From: UBA2185 sp964564625
GTDB lineage: Bacteria > Desulfobacterota > Syntrophia > Syntrophales > UBA2185
Assembly (NCBI GenBank): GCA_964564625.1
Contig: CAZMBE010000003.1
Span: 62,001 to 126,000, forward strand
Reading direction: 5' to 3'
DNA: 64,000 nt
The translations under genes were made by a program, and so were the position numbers. A model generated the notes under the pieces. That model did no database searches. It was not told the DNA's origin and saw nothing but the letters and a program-made list of their open reading frames with translations. Shown piece after piece: positions 54,042-63,999 of the stretch (position 1 is its first letter; each line of letters starts with the position of its first letter).

Positions 54042-54749
54042 ATGGTCCATCATGTTTTCAGCATCATAATTCTGCTGTTCAGTATGTCGAACATTTCTTT
54101 TGCGGAAGGCGTGCCTATTTGCCTTTCGCCGCATACAGAAACAACTACTGAATCACTTGTTGCTTCCCATTCAATCAACAATAAGGAACTCCTCACAAGG
54201 CTGGTATATGCGGAGGGATTGTCAACCTCTTTAGGTGATGATCACCTGGTATATGATGCCATCGCCTGGGGTGTCATGAACCGAGTACGATTGGGAGAGC
54301 GATCGCGAAGCATACGACACGCTTATGGCCTCGGGATTCGGGGTGTTATTTTCAAGAGGGGTCAATTTAATCCGGCAATTTCCAAAAGATCACAATTCTC
54401 GAAAGAATTCCTTTGTCCCAAACACGCAGCACGATGGAACATGGCACAAAACGCATCAGAGACCGCGATCAAGGGGAACGGCAATCCATTCATTCAGACG
54501 CCATGGGAGAAGCGGAATAATCTGTCTCTTGTCGTCAATTTCTATTACCCGCAATCCATCCAGGCAAAAGGGAGATTAGCACCATGGGAAGGCAACAAAT
54601 CCCTTATTTTCATCGGCGATGTGGTGATAGGTATGAAAACGTTGTCGTCAGAACGTATCCGTTTTTACCGCCTGAAATATCCACCCATGGATATTAAGAT
54701 GGATGAAAAGAGGTACAACGAAAGGAGCGGAAAAGCAGGAACTCCTTGA
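54042..54749 (+). CDS. Cell wall hydrolase (SleB-like) candidate
   Basis: 235 residues with a signal peptide (VHHVFSIIILLFSMSNISFA). The segments LLTRLVYAEGLSTS, AIAWGVMNRVRLG and GIRGVIFKRGQFNPA resemble the Hydrolase_2/SleB domain, including its conserved Glu. It is expected to act on peptidoglycan in the periplasm. GAGGA upstream of the ATG supports the start. The similarity is partial, so the function is moderately sure. Confidence 0.65.
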   Translation: MVHHVFSIIILLFSMSNISFAEGVPICLSPHTETTTESLVASHSINNKELLTRLVYAEGLSTSLGDDHLVYDAIAWGVMNRVRLGERSRSIRHAYGLGIRGVIFKRGQFNPAISKRSQFSKEFLCPKHAARWNMAQNASETAIKGNGNPFIQTPWEKRNNLSLVVNFYYPQSIQAKGRLAPWEGNKSLIFIGDVVIGMKTLSSERIRFYRLKYPPMDIKMDEKRYNERSGKAGTP

Positions 54750-54838
54750 ATCTATGGAACAAATAACTGATGTTCGGAATGCTACACTTCTTTCTGTAGA
54801 CACTGCACAGGTATAGAATATTATATGGGGCGTACATT

Positions 54839-55861
54839 CTATTGTGCAATAACATCGCTCTCATAATCCATGCAGCGTATTTTACAGCCCTCCATATGGC
54901 ACGCCACGAAATGCCCGTCTCCTCTATCGTTGAGTTTTGGTTCCACGTTGTCGCAGACATCCATTCTGAAAGGGCATCGGGGATGAAACGGACATCCACC
55001 CGGCGGATTTGCCGGATTCGGGAGTTCACCTCCCAATATCATCCGCTGTTGCTTCTTCCCCGGATCCGTATTCGGTACCGCGGAGAGGAGCGCCATCGTA
55101 TAGGGATGGAGAGGGTTCTCATATAATTCTCTATTTTCGGCAAGCTCCACAATTCTGCCGAAATACATCACCGCAATCCTGTCACTCATATGCCTTACCA
55201 CACTGAGGTCGTGGGTGATAAATAGGTACGTGAGTCCCAGTTGCTTTTGCAAATCCTTGAGTAAGTTCAGTATCTGCGCCTGTATAGATACGTCAAGGGC
55301 AGAGACGGGTTCATCTGCAACGATTAATTGCGGCTTGAGGACAACAGCCCTCGCAATTCCTATGCGCTGTCTTTGTCCGCCGCTGAATTCGTGAGGATAC
55401 CTCCCCGCCTGTTCTCGTGTGAGACCCACAAGGTTCATGATCCGCCGTACTTCCTCTTCTCTCTCCTTTCCATTTGCCATTGTATTGACCAGGAGCGGTT
55501 CCCCGATTGTGTTTTCTGCTGATCTCCGGGGATTGAGCGATGAATAGGGATCCTGAAATATTATCTGGACTTTTTTACGATAACTTTTTAGCGCCCTGCC
55601 GGAGTAGGCAAAGATATCTTCTCCTTCAAACAATACCTGGCCTGCCGTCGGTTCTTCAAGCCGCATAATGAGGCGCCCGAGGGTTGACTTCCCGCACCCG
55701 CTCTCACCGACAAGCCCCAAAGTTTCTCCTCTGAATATAGTAAGAGAAACCCCGTCAACAGCTTTGACTTCGGATCGATGTCCCGAAAGAAATCCTGCGT
55801 GGACAGTGAAGTATTTTTTCAATCCCTGAATATCTACCAAGACAGAGTTCATATTAACCAT
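54839..55861 (-). CDS. Peptide ABC transporter ATP-binding protein, OppF/DppF type
   Basis: 340 residues. Walker A is VGESGCGKSTLGRL, the signature is FSGGQRQRIG, and Walker B is LIVADEPVSALDVS. The C-terminal peptide-transporter region has cysteines in CPFHPRCPFRMDVC that may hold an iron-sulfur cluster. It works as a heterodimer with the OppD-type protein upstream, whose gene it overlaps by eight bases. No permease or binding protein gene is in the window. Confidence 0.9.
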   Translation of the reverse strand: MVNMNSVLVDIQGLKKYFTVHAGFLSGHRSEVKAVDGVSLTIFRGETLGLVGESGCGKSTLGRLIMRLEEPTAGQVLFEGEDIFAYSGRALKSYRKKVQIIFQDPYSSLNPRRSAENTIGEPLLVNTMANGKEREEEVRRIMNLVGLTREQAGRYPHEFSGGQRQRIGIARAVVLKPQLIVADEPVSALDVSIQAQILNLLKDLQKQLGLTYLFITHDLSVVRHMSDRIAVMYFGRIVELAENRELYENPLHPYTMALLSAVPNTDPGKKQQRMILGGELPNPANPPGGCPFHPRCPFRMDVCDNVEPKLNDRGDGHFVACHMEGCKIRCMDYESDVIAQ

Positions 55862-56828
55862 AAAGCCAGCAGTGCACCTTGTGCCCGGGAGTTTTCTCTT
55901 TCAGTAACGGCTTTTCCTCACGACAGATTTTCATGACATGCGGACACCGGTCCTGAAAGCTGCATCCTGCAGGAAGTTTATACAGGGGGGGAACAGTTCC
56001 GGGAATTACCTTCAGGTATTCATTCTGTTCGGCCGATGCAGTAATCTTTGGAATTGATTCCATGAGTCCCACCGTATAAGGATGGAGGGGTGAAGAGAAG
56101 AGGTTTCCTGCGGAACTGTATTCGACAATTCCGCCTGTATACATGACCGCCACATATTGAGCCGCCTCTGCGATCACACCCAGGTCATGGGTGATAAGTA
56201 GTATGGACGTTCCAATATCTTCTTTTAAACTTTTCATAAGGTCTATGATCTGGGCCTGGATGGTTACATCCAGGGCGGTGGTTGGCTCGTCGGCCAGCAT
56301 GAGTCTGGGTTTACAGCTGATGGCCATGGCGATCATCGCCCTTTGGCGCATGCCGCCGCTCAGCTGGTGCGGATAATTTCTGACAACAGTCTCCGCAGAG
56401 GGCATACCCACGAGGCGCAATGTTTCAATCGCGATGTTCATGGCTTCTGATGTGTCAAACCCCTGATGCAATTCGATCGCTTCCGCAATCTGTTCACCTA
56501 TGCGGAGAACCGGGTTCAAGGAGGTCATGGGTTCCTGAAAAATCATCGATATATCCTTGCCCCGAACCTTCCGCATTGCTGCTTCGTCCAGGCGAAGAAG
56601 GTCAGTACCATCAAAAAAAATATTTCCGGCTACGATTCTACCTGGCGGGCTTGGCACCAGGCGCATGATTGAAAGGGCAAGGACCGTTTTGCCGCAACCG
56701 GATTCACCGACAATACCAAGCGTATCACCCTCATTGACGAATAGTTCTACGTCATCGACTGCTTTTATGACACCGTACTCTGCCTCGAAATGGGTACTGA
56801 GGTTCTTGATTTCCAGAATTTTTCCCAT
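55854..56828 (-). CDS. Peptide ABC transporter ATP-binding protein, OppD/DppD type
   Basis: 324 residues. Walker A is VGESGCGKTVLAL, the signature is LSGGMRQRAMIA, and Walker B is LMLADEPTTALDVT. The C-terminal CSFQDRCPHVMKIC is the oligopeptide-type extension. It pairs with the OppF-type ATPase downstream to drive di- or oligopeptide uptake. It follows pepA by 12 bases, suggesting a joint role in peptide use. Confidence 0.9.
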   Translation of the reverse strand: MGKILEIKNLSTHFEAEYGVIKAVDDVELFVNEGDTLGIVGESGCGKTVLALSIMRLVPSPPGRIVAGNIFFDGTDLLRLDEAAMRKVRGKDISMIFQEPMTSLNPVLRIGEQIAEAIELHQGFDTSEAMNIAIETLRLVGMPSAETVVRNYPHQLSGGMRQRAMIAMAISCKPRLMLADEPTTALDVTIQAQIIDLMKSLKEDIGTSILLITHDLGVIAEAAQYVAVMYTGGIVEYSSAGNLFSSPLHPYTVGLMESIPKITASAEQNEYLKVIPGTVPPLYKLPAGCSFQDRCPHVMKICREEKPLLKEKTPGHKVHCWLYG

Positions 56829-56840
56829 AGGATGCCAGTG

Positions 56841-58358
56841 CTAATTATTTTTCTGCCAGTCTTTAAGAAATTGAACCAGCAGGCGGACCCCTACACCGGT
56901 TGCACCTTTTGGGATATATGACCTGTCTTTTGCAAGCCATGCGGGGCCTGCAATATCCAGATGGATCCAGGGTGTTTTACCTATAAACTTACTCAGAAAC
57001 GCGGCAGCCGTAATCGCCCCCCCGGGCCTCCCACCGGTATTTTTGAAATCCGCCACATCACTCTTTATCAACTCATGATAATCTTCCCACAGGGGCAATT
57101 CCCATACGCGTTCACCTGTTTTTTCCGCCGCATTTCTTAGTTTATTTTTCAGCCCATCATCTGTTCCGAGCATTCCTATTACAAGATCGCCGAGGGCAAT
57201 GATACATGCTCCGGTCAATGTTGCCAGATCAATAATAACGGCAGGCTTGAATCGTTCCGCATACGCAAGCGCATCGGCTAAAATCAAACGACCCTCCGCG
57301 TCTGTACTGATAATCTCGATTGTTTTGCCCGATAATGATTTTAAAATATCACCGGGTTTATACGCCCGCCCACCAGGCAGATTCTCCGTTGCCGGTATGA
57401 GCCCTACAATATTGACCGGGAGCCTTAGATCAGCAGCTGCCATAATAGCGCCCATTACAGCCGCCCCGCCTGCCATGTCGGTTTTCATTTCATCCATTTT
57501 CTCCGCCGGCTTTATGGATATACCCCCGCTGTCGAACGTCAATCCTTTCCCGACAAGAACAACCGGGGGATCTGCCTTTGCGCCCCCGCTGTACTCCAGG
57601 ACGATGAAACGGGCGGGCTCTGCACTTCCTTTCGCCACACCCAGCAGCGCATTCATACCGATTTTTTTCAACTTCCTCTCGTCGAGGACACGTAATTTCA
57701 CATTCTTTCTTGGCGAGATCTTCCGTGCTTCCCCGGCCATGGCTGTAGGTGTCATCTCGTTTGCCGGAGCAGATACCATATCCCTGGCAAAAAATACGGC
57801 TTTCGTGATGATTTCTGCGCTTTCTGCCGCAGACCGAATAGTGTTGCAGACATCCTCCCTTTCTTCAACAATGGTAAATTCCTTCGGCCCCCTTTTTTCA
57901 TCCTTGTCCACAGTTTTATAATTCGTATATTGATAAAGTCCGAGTACTGCTCCCTCCACAACGGCCTGTACCATATAGTCGATTGATTCTTTACTCCCTA
58001 TGAAATCCAGTGATGTTGAAAACTCCTTCAATTTCAAAGATCGAACATGCCTTGCCGCAGTCGCAAAGACACTTCTCACTTTTTCCATGGTGAAGTCCGT
58101 TTTTTTTCCGAAACCGGCGAGCACTATCCTTTTCGCAGGAATAAGACCCCTTGTATACAGTACAGATACCTGGTTCAGTTTGCCCTCGAAGTCTCCTGTA
58201 GAGATAATCTCCCTCATCATACCGCCGGTTTCTTCATCGAGCAGTTTCGCCGCTTCTTGAAGTTCCTTCCCCTCTTCAAAGCAGGGCACTACTATCGCCG
58301 CAGACTTGAACTCCGTAATGTTGCCTTTTCTGACAAGAACCCTCATTATCCCCCCCAT
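56841..58358 (-). CDS. pepA: Leucyl aminopeptidase (M17)
   Basis: 505 residues. The N-terminal domain (about 1-165) is followed by the catalytic domain with metal ligands in VGKGLTFDSGGISIKP, MKTDMAGGAAV and the signature NTDAEGRLIL. It forms hexamers that remove N-terminal residues from peptides in the cytosol. It is the first of a pepA-oppD-oppF block. The reading frame begins MGGIMRVLVRKGN, and the ATG four codons in (MRVLV) is an equally good start. Confidence 0.94.
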   Translation of the reverse strand: MGGIMRVLVRKGNITEFKSAAIVVPCFEEGKELQEAAKLLDEETGGMMREIISTGDFEGKLNQVSVLYTRGLIPAKRIVLAGFGKKTDFTMEKVRSVFATAARHVRSLKLKEFSTSLDFIGSKESIDYMVQAVVEGAVLGLYQYTNYKTVDKDEKRGPKEFTIVEEREDVCNTIRSAAESAEIITKAVFFARDMVSAPANEMTPTAMAGEARKISPRKNVKLRVLDERKLKKIGMNALLGVAKGSAEPARFIVLEYSGGAKADPPVVLVGKGLTFDSGGISIKPAEKMDEMKTDMAGGAAVMGAIMAAADLRLPVNIVGLIPATENLPGGRAYKPGDILKSLSGKTIEIISTDAEGRLILADALAYAERFKPAVIIDLATLTGACIIALGDLVIGMLGTDDGLKNKLRNAAEKTGERVWELPLWEDYHELIKSDVADFKNTGGRPGGAITAAAFLSKFIGKTPWIHLDIAGPAWLAKDRSYIPKGATGVGVRLLVQFLKDWQKNN

Positions 58359-58397
58359 ATCAAAATCATATGATGCTATAATCTTTTATGTGATAAA

Positions 58398-59822
58398 TCA
58401 ACACGGTTCACCGCACGTTGCCATTCCTTGAGAAAATCCTTTGCCCTCCCGCTTTGCAGTTTTGTGTTTTCCTTGTATCCGGGAAACAATTGCCCTTGCG
58501 GCAATGACACCACTTGTCGAAGCCTGTAATAAGCCCCTTGTTATTCCAGCTCCGTCTCCTATAGCGTAGAGGTTCTTCACCTTTGTTTCCATTTCCTGTG
58601 AGACTTCTATGCGGTTCGAATAAAATTTCACTTCTACCCCATAAAGAAGAGTGTGCCGTGAAAAAACCCCGGGGGCAAGTTTATCCAGGGCCTGAAGCAT
58701 TTCAATAATGCTTTGGAGATGGCGATACGGGAATACAAAACTAAGATCTCCCGGCGTTGCTTTTCTAAGTGTCGGTCTTGTAAGGCAGTGATCGATGCGG
58801 TCTCTCGTCGATCTTCGTCCTGCCAGCAAATCCCCCAACCTCTGAATGATTGCACCGCCTCCCAGGAGGTTAGCAAGCCTGGCAATATAGCGGCCGTAGG
58901 CAATGGGATCGCGGAAAGGCTCTGTAAATGTATTGCTCACAAGAATGGCAAAATTACTGTTATCACTTTTACGTTTGGCGTAGCTGTGACCATTCACTGT
59001 CGTTATGCCGTCATTTTCTTCAATAACCACTTCTCCGTAAGGGTTCATACAGAAGGTGCGTACTTTATCATCAAAGGTCTTTGAATAGAAAATCAGCTTG
59101 GGCTCGTAGGTAACATCGGTTATTTTTTTAAGGATTGTGGCGGGGAGCTCTACGCGGACACCGATGTCCACAGGACTTGATTTTGTTGTCAGTCCGAGCG
59201 ATTCTGCTTCGCCCTTCATCCAACTTGCCCCTACCCTGCCGGGTGCTGCGACGACATAATCACCATTCACGACCTTACCGTCCGCGAGTTTCACACCTTT
59301 GATTTGTCCGCCTTCTTCAATCAATGATTTAACCTGACAGCCGGTTTTCACTTCTGCTTTCCCGTCAAGGGCCTTTCTCATGTGGCGTAAAACTCGCTGG
59401 CAGTTTTCCGTACCTATGTGACGAATTACTGTTGGGATAAATTCGAGTCCCGCAAGACGTGCCTGGTCGGCAATTTCTTCAACTGACGTCGTTACATCAC
59501 CAAAGATGCGGTCTGGCGCCCCATACTTGACAAATATCTCATCCGTGCTTTTCAGGATTTTAGTCAGGTCGTTCATGTCGAGATAATCTAAAAGATACCC
59601 GCCTACTTCCGTGGAGATATTGAGCTTGCCATCACTGTAAGCGCCGGCTCCCCCCCATCCACAGAGGACATCTCTCGCGTCATGTCTCGATCGTTTTTCC
59701 AATTCATTCCCCTGATCGTAGAGGATCACCCCGTCAACACCATTTTCTGCAAGAGTGAGCGCTGTAAATATCCCTGCCGGGCCGCAACCGACAATGATTA
59801 CCCGATAGTCCATGTATCTCAA
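58398..59822 (-). CDS. FAD-dependent dehydrogenase (COG2509 type)
   Basis: 474 residues. The N-terminal FAD-binding motif is VIIVGCGPAGIFTALTLAENG. DVLCGWGGAGAYSDGKLN, VVAAPGRVGASWM and NLYAIGDGAGITRGLLQA are signatures of a family annotated as uncharacterised FAD-dependent dehydrogenases. The electron donor and acceptor are unknown. It lies 39 bases upstream of pepA on the same strand, so it may be co-transcribed. The C-terminal tail (SRIQGKHKTAKREG) is basic and variable. Confidence 0.85.
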   Translation of the reverse strand: MRYMDYRVIIVGCGPAGIFTALTLAENGVDGVILYDQGNELEKRSRHDARDVLCGWGGAGAYSDGKLNISTEVGGYLLDYLDMNDLTKILKSTDEIFVKYGAPDRIFGDVTTSVEEIADQARLAGLEFIPTVIRHIGTENCQRVLRHMRKALDGKAEVKTGCQVKSLIEEGGQIKGVKLADGKVVNGDYVVAAPGRVGASWMKGEAESLGLTTKSSPVDIGVRVELPATILKKITDVTYEPKLIFYSKTFDDKVRTFCMNPYGEVVIEENDGITTVNGHSYAKRKSDNSNFAILVSNTFTEPFRDPIAYGRYIARLANLLGGGAIIQRLGDLLAGRRSTRDRIDHCLTRPTLRKATPGDLSFVFPYRHLQSIIEMLQALDKLAPGVFSRHTLLYGVEVKFYSNRIEVSQEMETKVKNLYAIGDGAGITRGLLQASTSGVIAARAIVSRIQGKHKTAKREGKGFSQGMATCGEPC

Positions 59823-59995
59823 TCACCGCCTCTTGGTTGTAATATTGCCCTACACATTCTCATATTTTCAGCCTTAAATCAAGCTCCCCTCGAACAATGA
59901 CCATGATGCCCTGAATAAACATTCTTTTGTACTATGCGGAAATAATGTATATAATGCACATAATCTAAACTATCATAAGAGAGCATTTTGCAAAG

Positions 59996-60991
59996 ATGAA
60001 CCATCCGCATATATTGATTACGGGACGACTTCCCGAAGATATCACGGCCTCCCTCGCAAAGAGCTACGCCGTGGAAGCAAATATGGAGGACAGGCCCTTG
60101 GACAGGCAGAAACTCCTCCAGCGCATACGTGAAAAAGATGGTCTCATTTCCATGATAACGGATAATGTCGACGAGGAACTCCTTAATGCAGCAATTCATT
60201 TGAAAATGATTGCCCATTTCGGTGTTGGGTACAACAACATTGACGTGAAGGCTGCCACTCACCGCGGGATACTCGTTTCCAATACCCCCGGGGTGCTCAC
60301 CGACGCGACGGCAGAACTGGCCTTTGCGCTGATATTAGCCACTTCCAGGAGGCTCGTTGAATGCGACAGAATAACAAGAGAGGGACGCTTCCAGTACTGG
60401 GCGCCCATGCTCTTTCTGGGCCGTGAAGTGAGCGGTAAAACTCTCGGCATCATCGGTATGGGGGAAATTGGCAAGGCTGTCGCGAAAAGAGCTCGGGGGT
60501 TCGATATGCGCATCCTCTACCATAACCGCAATCGACTAGTGATATCGGAGGAAAAAACTCTCCCCGCGGAATACGTCAGTCTGAAGACTTTGCTCATGGA
60601 ATCAGACATCGTTTCTCTTCATGTCCCCCTCACAGAACAGACGAAACACTGTATCGGCAAGGATGAGCTTTCCGTGATGAAACCGACTGCGTATCTGATA
60701 AACACGTCACGGGGACCTGTAGTCGACGAGGGTGCTCTTGTCAATGCGCTCCGGGAAAAAAAGATAAGCGGCGCCGGCTTGGATGTGTATGAACATGAAC
60801 CTGACCTGACACCAGGTTTAACGGAACTGGATAATGTGATTCTTCTCCCCCATGTGGGAAGCGGCACAGTGGAAACCCGTATGAGAATGGCCGCCATGGC
60901 AGTGAGGAATCTCATCGCAGGACTGAGCGGTGAAGTTCCTCCCAACCTTGTGAATCCAGAGGTTCTCACGCATCGAAGGTCTCCGAAATAA
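59996..60991 (+). CDS. D-2-hydroxyacid dehydrogenase
   Basis: 331 residues. The NAD-binding motif is LGIIGMGEIGKAVAKRARG. The catalytic Arg is in NTSRGPVVDEGALV, Glu in LDVYEHEPD and His in LLPHVGSGT. It most resembles glyoxylate/hydroxypyruvate reductase or D-glycerate dehydrogenase types, but the substrate cannot be fixed. It is a single-gene unit, divergent from the FAD dehydrogenase. Confidence 0.9.
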   Translation: MNHPHILITGRLPEDITASLAKSYAVEANMEDRPLDRQKLLQRIREKDGLISMITDNVDEELLNAAIHLKMIAHFGVGYNNIDVKAATHRGILVSNTPGVLTDATAELAFALILATSRRLVECDRITREGRFQYWAPMLFLGREVSGKTLGIIGMGEIGKAVAKRARGFDMRILYHNRNRLVISEEKTLPAEYVSLKTLLMESDIVSLHVPLTEQTKHCIGKDELSVMKPTAYLINTSRGPVVDEGALVNALREKKISGAGLDVYEHEPDLTPGLTELDNVILLPHVGSGTVETRMRMAAMAVRNLIAGLSGEVPPNLVNPEVLTHRRSPK

Positions 60992-61214
60992 CAGAGTAAG
61001 TCTGCAGGTCTTCAGTATTCTTGCATATGGAAAGGCGGTTCATTCCCGAAAATGTTACTGCCTTGTTGAGGATTCAAGGGGTCGAGGATTCAAGTGAATA
61101 TCGGTAAATAAACACTTGAACCCTCGAACCTTTTTTGCAACGAAATGGAAAAAACAAGTACGGTAAGGAGAGAAACTTTTATTCAACACATTCAATTTGA
61201 AGGGAGGGTGGAGT

Positions 61215-61508
61215 ATGCCATTGTACATTGTTCTGTGCAAATTAACCGACCAGGGAGCTCAGGATATCAAGAACGCCCCCAAACGCATTAAAGCAGCCGG
61301 GAAAATGATTGAAAAGATGGGAGGCAAACTTACAGGATTTTACCTCACCATCGGCGATTACGACTATATCGCCATCGGCGAAGCCCCCAATGATGAGGTT
61401 GCCTGCACCTTTTTGCTCGGTTTGGGCGCCACGGGGATTCTCAGGACCACAACATTGAAGGCATTCACATTAGACGAGTTCACACAGATAGTGAAGAAGC
61501 TGCCTTAG
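61215..61508 (+). CDS. GYD-domain protein
   Basis: 97 residues from 61215 (MPLYIVLCKLTDQGAQDIK). The name-giving motif is in GDYDYIAIGEAPND, and GATGILRTTTLKAF follows. Proteins of this ferredoxin-like fold are small, widespread and of unknown function. The start is chosen because GGGAGGGTGGAG directly precedes this ATG; an earlier ATG at 61197 lies before that site. Confidence 0.82.
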   Translation: MPLYIVLCKLTDQGAQDIKNAPKRIKAAGKMIEKMGGKLTGFYLTIGDYDYIAIGEAPNDEVACTFLLGLGATGILRTTTLKAFTLDEFTQIVKKLP

Positions 61509-61591
61509 GAACACTGGTGAAGGGCGGGAACCACGACCTCTGACATGAGGTATCATAACAGAATAACAGTAAGCCAGTGTAGAGTAGTTAC

Positions 61592-61623
61592 CAAGAAGGG
61601 GCAGCCTGGGCTGCCCCTTCTTG
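61592..61623. terminator. Bidirectional hairpin between the GYD gene and cstA
   Basis: A perfect 15-base-pair inverted repeat (CAAGAAGGGGCAGCC, two-base loop, GGCTGCCCCTTCTTG) lies between the convergent genes. There is no U-tract on either side, but the position suggests a shared terminator. Confidence 0.6.
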
Positions 61624-61667
61624 AAACCTCTAGTTCCTGTGGTCAAAACCGTTTCACTACACTGTGG

Positions 61668-63425
61668 TTATGCAGCAGTCTGTGCGGCTGCGGCATTCTT
61701 CTTCAATTCCTGCCATTTTCTAAACGACAGCCATATGACGCCGATGGAGAGAATGATCATCAATATGGCAAATGCTGACAGGGCGTAGTTCTGCTTGGGA
61801 AGATATTTCTCGATGAGCAGAACAAAGAGGGAATATATGGTGGTCACCATCATAAATATTGCCGGTACGACGGTGAACAACGCATTGATGCCTCTGTTCA
61901 CGAGCCAGACGGAGACGGCGATCAATGCGAGAGACGCAAGCAACTGATTCGCCGAACCGAATGCCGGCCAGATGGCCAAAAACGCATTGGTGGATGCCAG
62001 GAGATACATAAACACCACCGCGAGGGCAGCATTGAATATGTATGTTTTCATGATCTTCGGAACTTCCTTGAACATCACCTGCCACAACTCTTCAAATAAA
62101 TATCTGTTGAGCCTGACCGCCGTATCCAGGGTTGTCACCACAAAACCTTCCACGAGGAGGATCCCGAAGACCGTCCCGTACACAGGCGGTATCCCCAATC
62201 CTTTATCAAGCAAGCCCCCTGCGCCGGCGGCAAACGCCAGAATGGGGTTTGATCGTGCCCCTGCGACGGTCGGAAAAACAATATTTGTGAAATCCGAAAA
62301 CGCGATACCGCATCCGACGGCAACGAGGACGCCGATGGCAAGCAAACCCTCTAAGAGCATGCCGCCGTAGGCAATTCTCTTCACATCCGATTCTTTGGCA
62401 CACTGTTTTGACGTCGTCCCACCAGCAACCAGGCAGTGGAACCCTGAAATGGCACCGCAGGCAACGGTGATAAATAAAAACGGCCAGATAGGCCCTAGCT
62501 TGGCCGTCCCTGCAGCGACATTGTAAGCCGGAGCTGAAAAGGTAACACCTTTAAAGCCGGCCACGAGGGCGGAAATAAACAATACTACAACACCGGTATA
62601 GAGCAGAAACGAATTTGTGAAATCCCGCGGCTGTAAAATAATCCAGACGGGGATCCCAGCGGCAAGCAACGTGTAGAAACAGAGGATTATCATCCACGTG
62701 TTGGGGTTTAACTGCACCGGGAACACCATGCCGATTTCAACTGATGCAAAGCACACGACGATGGCAATAACGGCGGCGAGATACACATTGATATTCCTTT
62801 TATATACCAGGTAGCCCAGAAATGGGGCACACGCGGTAATAACAATGACAGACGTGGAGGCGATACCGCCTATGACGGCCTTCGTTGCCCCCCCTACCTC
62901 TATTGTTCTTACCACCGTCTGGGAGGGATCCAGCCTCAGTACGTCCAAGGACAGCAGCGACGTCAGCGCCGTCGCCGTCAAGCCGAGAAATGCCGAGGTG
63001 ACAAGCAAGAGCACGAGGATGGTGAAACTGATAAAGAGAAAAAATCCCGTGTTTCCCAAGGTTGCTTTGGCGATCTGTGCAACGGACTTGCCCTTTTCCC
63101 TTATGCTCGCAAAGAGCGCCGTCATGTCATGGACCGCGCCGATAAAGATGCTCCCCAGCACCGCCCACAGCCATACGGGGATAAATCCGAATACCATGGC
63201 GACCGTGGGGCCTATGATGGGTCCGCCGCCGGCAATACTTGCGAAATGATGACCGAACAAGACAAGCGGTTTCGTCGGCACATAGTCGACATCGTCTTTC
63301 ATTGAGCACGCTGGCGTGGGACAGGCATCATCTTCTTTAAATACCTTTGCAATATACCTCGCGTAAAAACGATACCCTAAATAGAATAAAACAGCCGCGA
63401 TAATAGGAAGTAATGCTGCGTTCAT
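61668..63425 (-). CDS. cstA: Carbon starvation protein A (CstA-type transporter)
   Basis: 585 residues with many membrane helices, the first two in LLPIIAAVLFYLGYRFYA and GPTVAMVFGFIPVWLWAVLG. HHFASIAGGGPIIGPTVA is the CstA signature, and HCLVAGGTTSKQ and SANQLLASLAL are also conserved. The protein is shorter than E. coli CstA (about 700). The family imports peptides and, in enterobacteria, pyruvate. GGAG lies upstream of the ATG. It is the last complete gene in the window. Confidence 0.93.
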   Translation of the reverse strand: MNAALLPIIAAVLFYLGYRFYARYIAKVFKEDDACPTPACSMKDDVDYVPTKPLVLFGHHFASIAGGGPIIGPTVAMVFGFIPVWLWAVLGSIFIGAVHDMTALFASIREKGKSVAQIAKATLGNTGFFLFISFTILVLLLVTSAFLGLTATALTSLLSLDVLRLDPSQTVVRTIEVGGATKAVIGGIASTSVIVITACAPFLGYLVYKRNINVYLAAVIAIVVCFASVEIGMVFPVQLNPNTWMIILCFYTLLAAGIPVWIILQPRDFTNSFLLYTGVVVLFISALVAGFKGVTFSAPAYNVAAGTAKLGPIWPFLFITVACGAISGFHCLVAGGTTSKQCAKESDVKRIAYGGMLLEGLLAIGVLVAVGCGIAFSDFTNIVFPTVAGARSNPILAFAAGAGGLLDKGLGIPPVYGTVFGILLVEGFVVTTLDTAVRLNRYLFEELWQVMFKEVPKIMKTYIFNAALAVVFMYLLASTNAFLAIWPAFGSANQLLASLALIAVSVWLVNRGINALFTVVPAIFMMVTTIYSLFVLLIEKYLPKQNYALSAFAILMIILSIGVIWLSFRKWQELKKNAAAAQTAA

Positions 63426-63756
63426 ATTGTTCTCCTTATAGTACTCATTGAACCAAACCTTATCGCTAAATTACAACTTTGCCGTGATAACTCATCACAA
63501 TCATAATCGTTCGAAATATCACCTCCTCTCCTGACAGTCTTAACAGATAACTCTATGGCCTCTTTATAACCACCCTCCGTAAGATACCATAAAAAAATCA
63601 TTTATAATATACAATATTCTTTTATATTCAAGCGATATTTAATGACAAATGAGATCATACCCTGTTAATTCCCGAATACAAAGCATGCAGTATAGGCTGG
63701 CAGCGTGTCGAGAATAATCTTGACAGCTTTATAATTATTAACTACATAATATCATA
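63426..63756. other. Intergenic region upstream of cstA
   Basis: 331 AT-rich bases between cstA and the next leftward gene. The cstA promoter should lie here, but no convincing box pair was identified. No RNA gene was recognised. Confidence 0.4.
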
Positions 63757-63999
63757 CTATAAATCGACTTCTTGTTCTCTTGATGTTCTCTCACTGTACT
63801 CAGGTTGTGAATGCCGCATCATGGCCGTTTGCACGCACTGCGGTACTTTATATTTTCTTGTGATCACGTCAAACAGCCATGCCCCGCAATGTGGTGTTTC
63901 GCATGAGAGAAACGTTGTGATGTCTTCCTTTTTAATGAAAACTTCGAAAATGCCGGGACTATAAACGCCGTAAACTCTCCATCCCCATAAAAACGGGAA
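63757..63999 (-). CDS. 3' end of an unknown gene, cut by window edge
   Basis: An open frame enters from the right edge and ends with TAG at 63759-63757, giving 80 C-terminal residues (FPFLWGWRVYGVYSPGIF... to ...REQEVDL). It includes three cysteines, two of them close together (LSCETPHCGAW, then PQCVQ), which could be part of a metal or iron-sulfur site. The start and most of the protein lie outside the window. No family is recognised. Confidence 0.5.
   Translation of the reverse strand, partial: FPFLWGWRVYGVYSPGIFEVFIKKEDITTFLSCETPHCGAWLFDVITRKYKVPQCVQTAMMRHSQPEYSERTSREQEVDL

Noticed and set aside
53882..54151. 89-codon frame between the decarboxylase and the SleB-like gene
   Set aside because: It overlaps both neighbours in another frame and lacks recognisable features; only the SleB-like frame has a signal peptide and a binding site.
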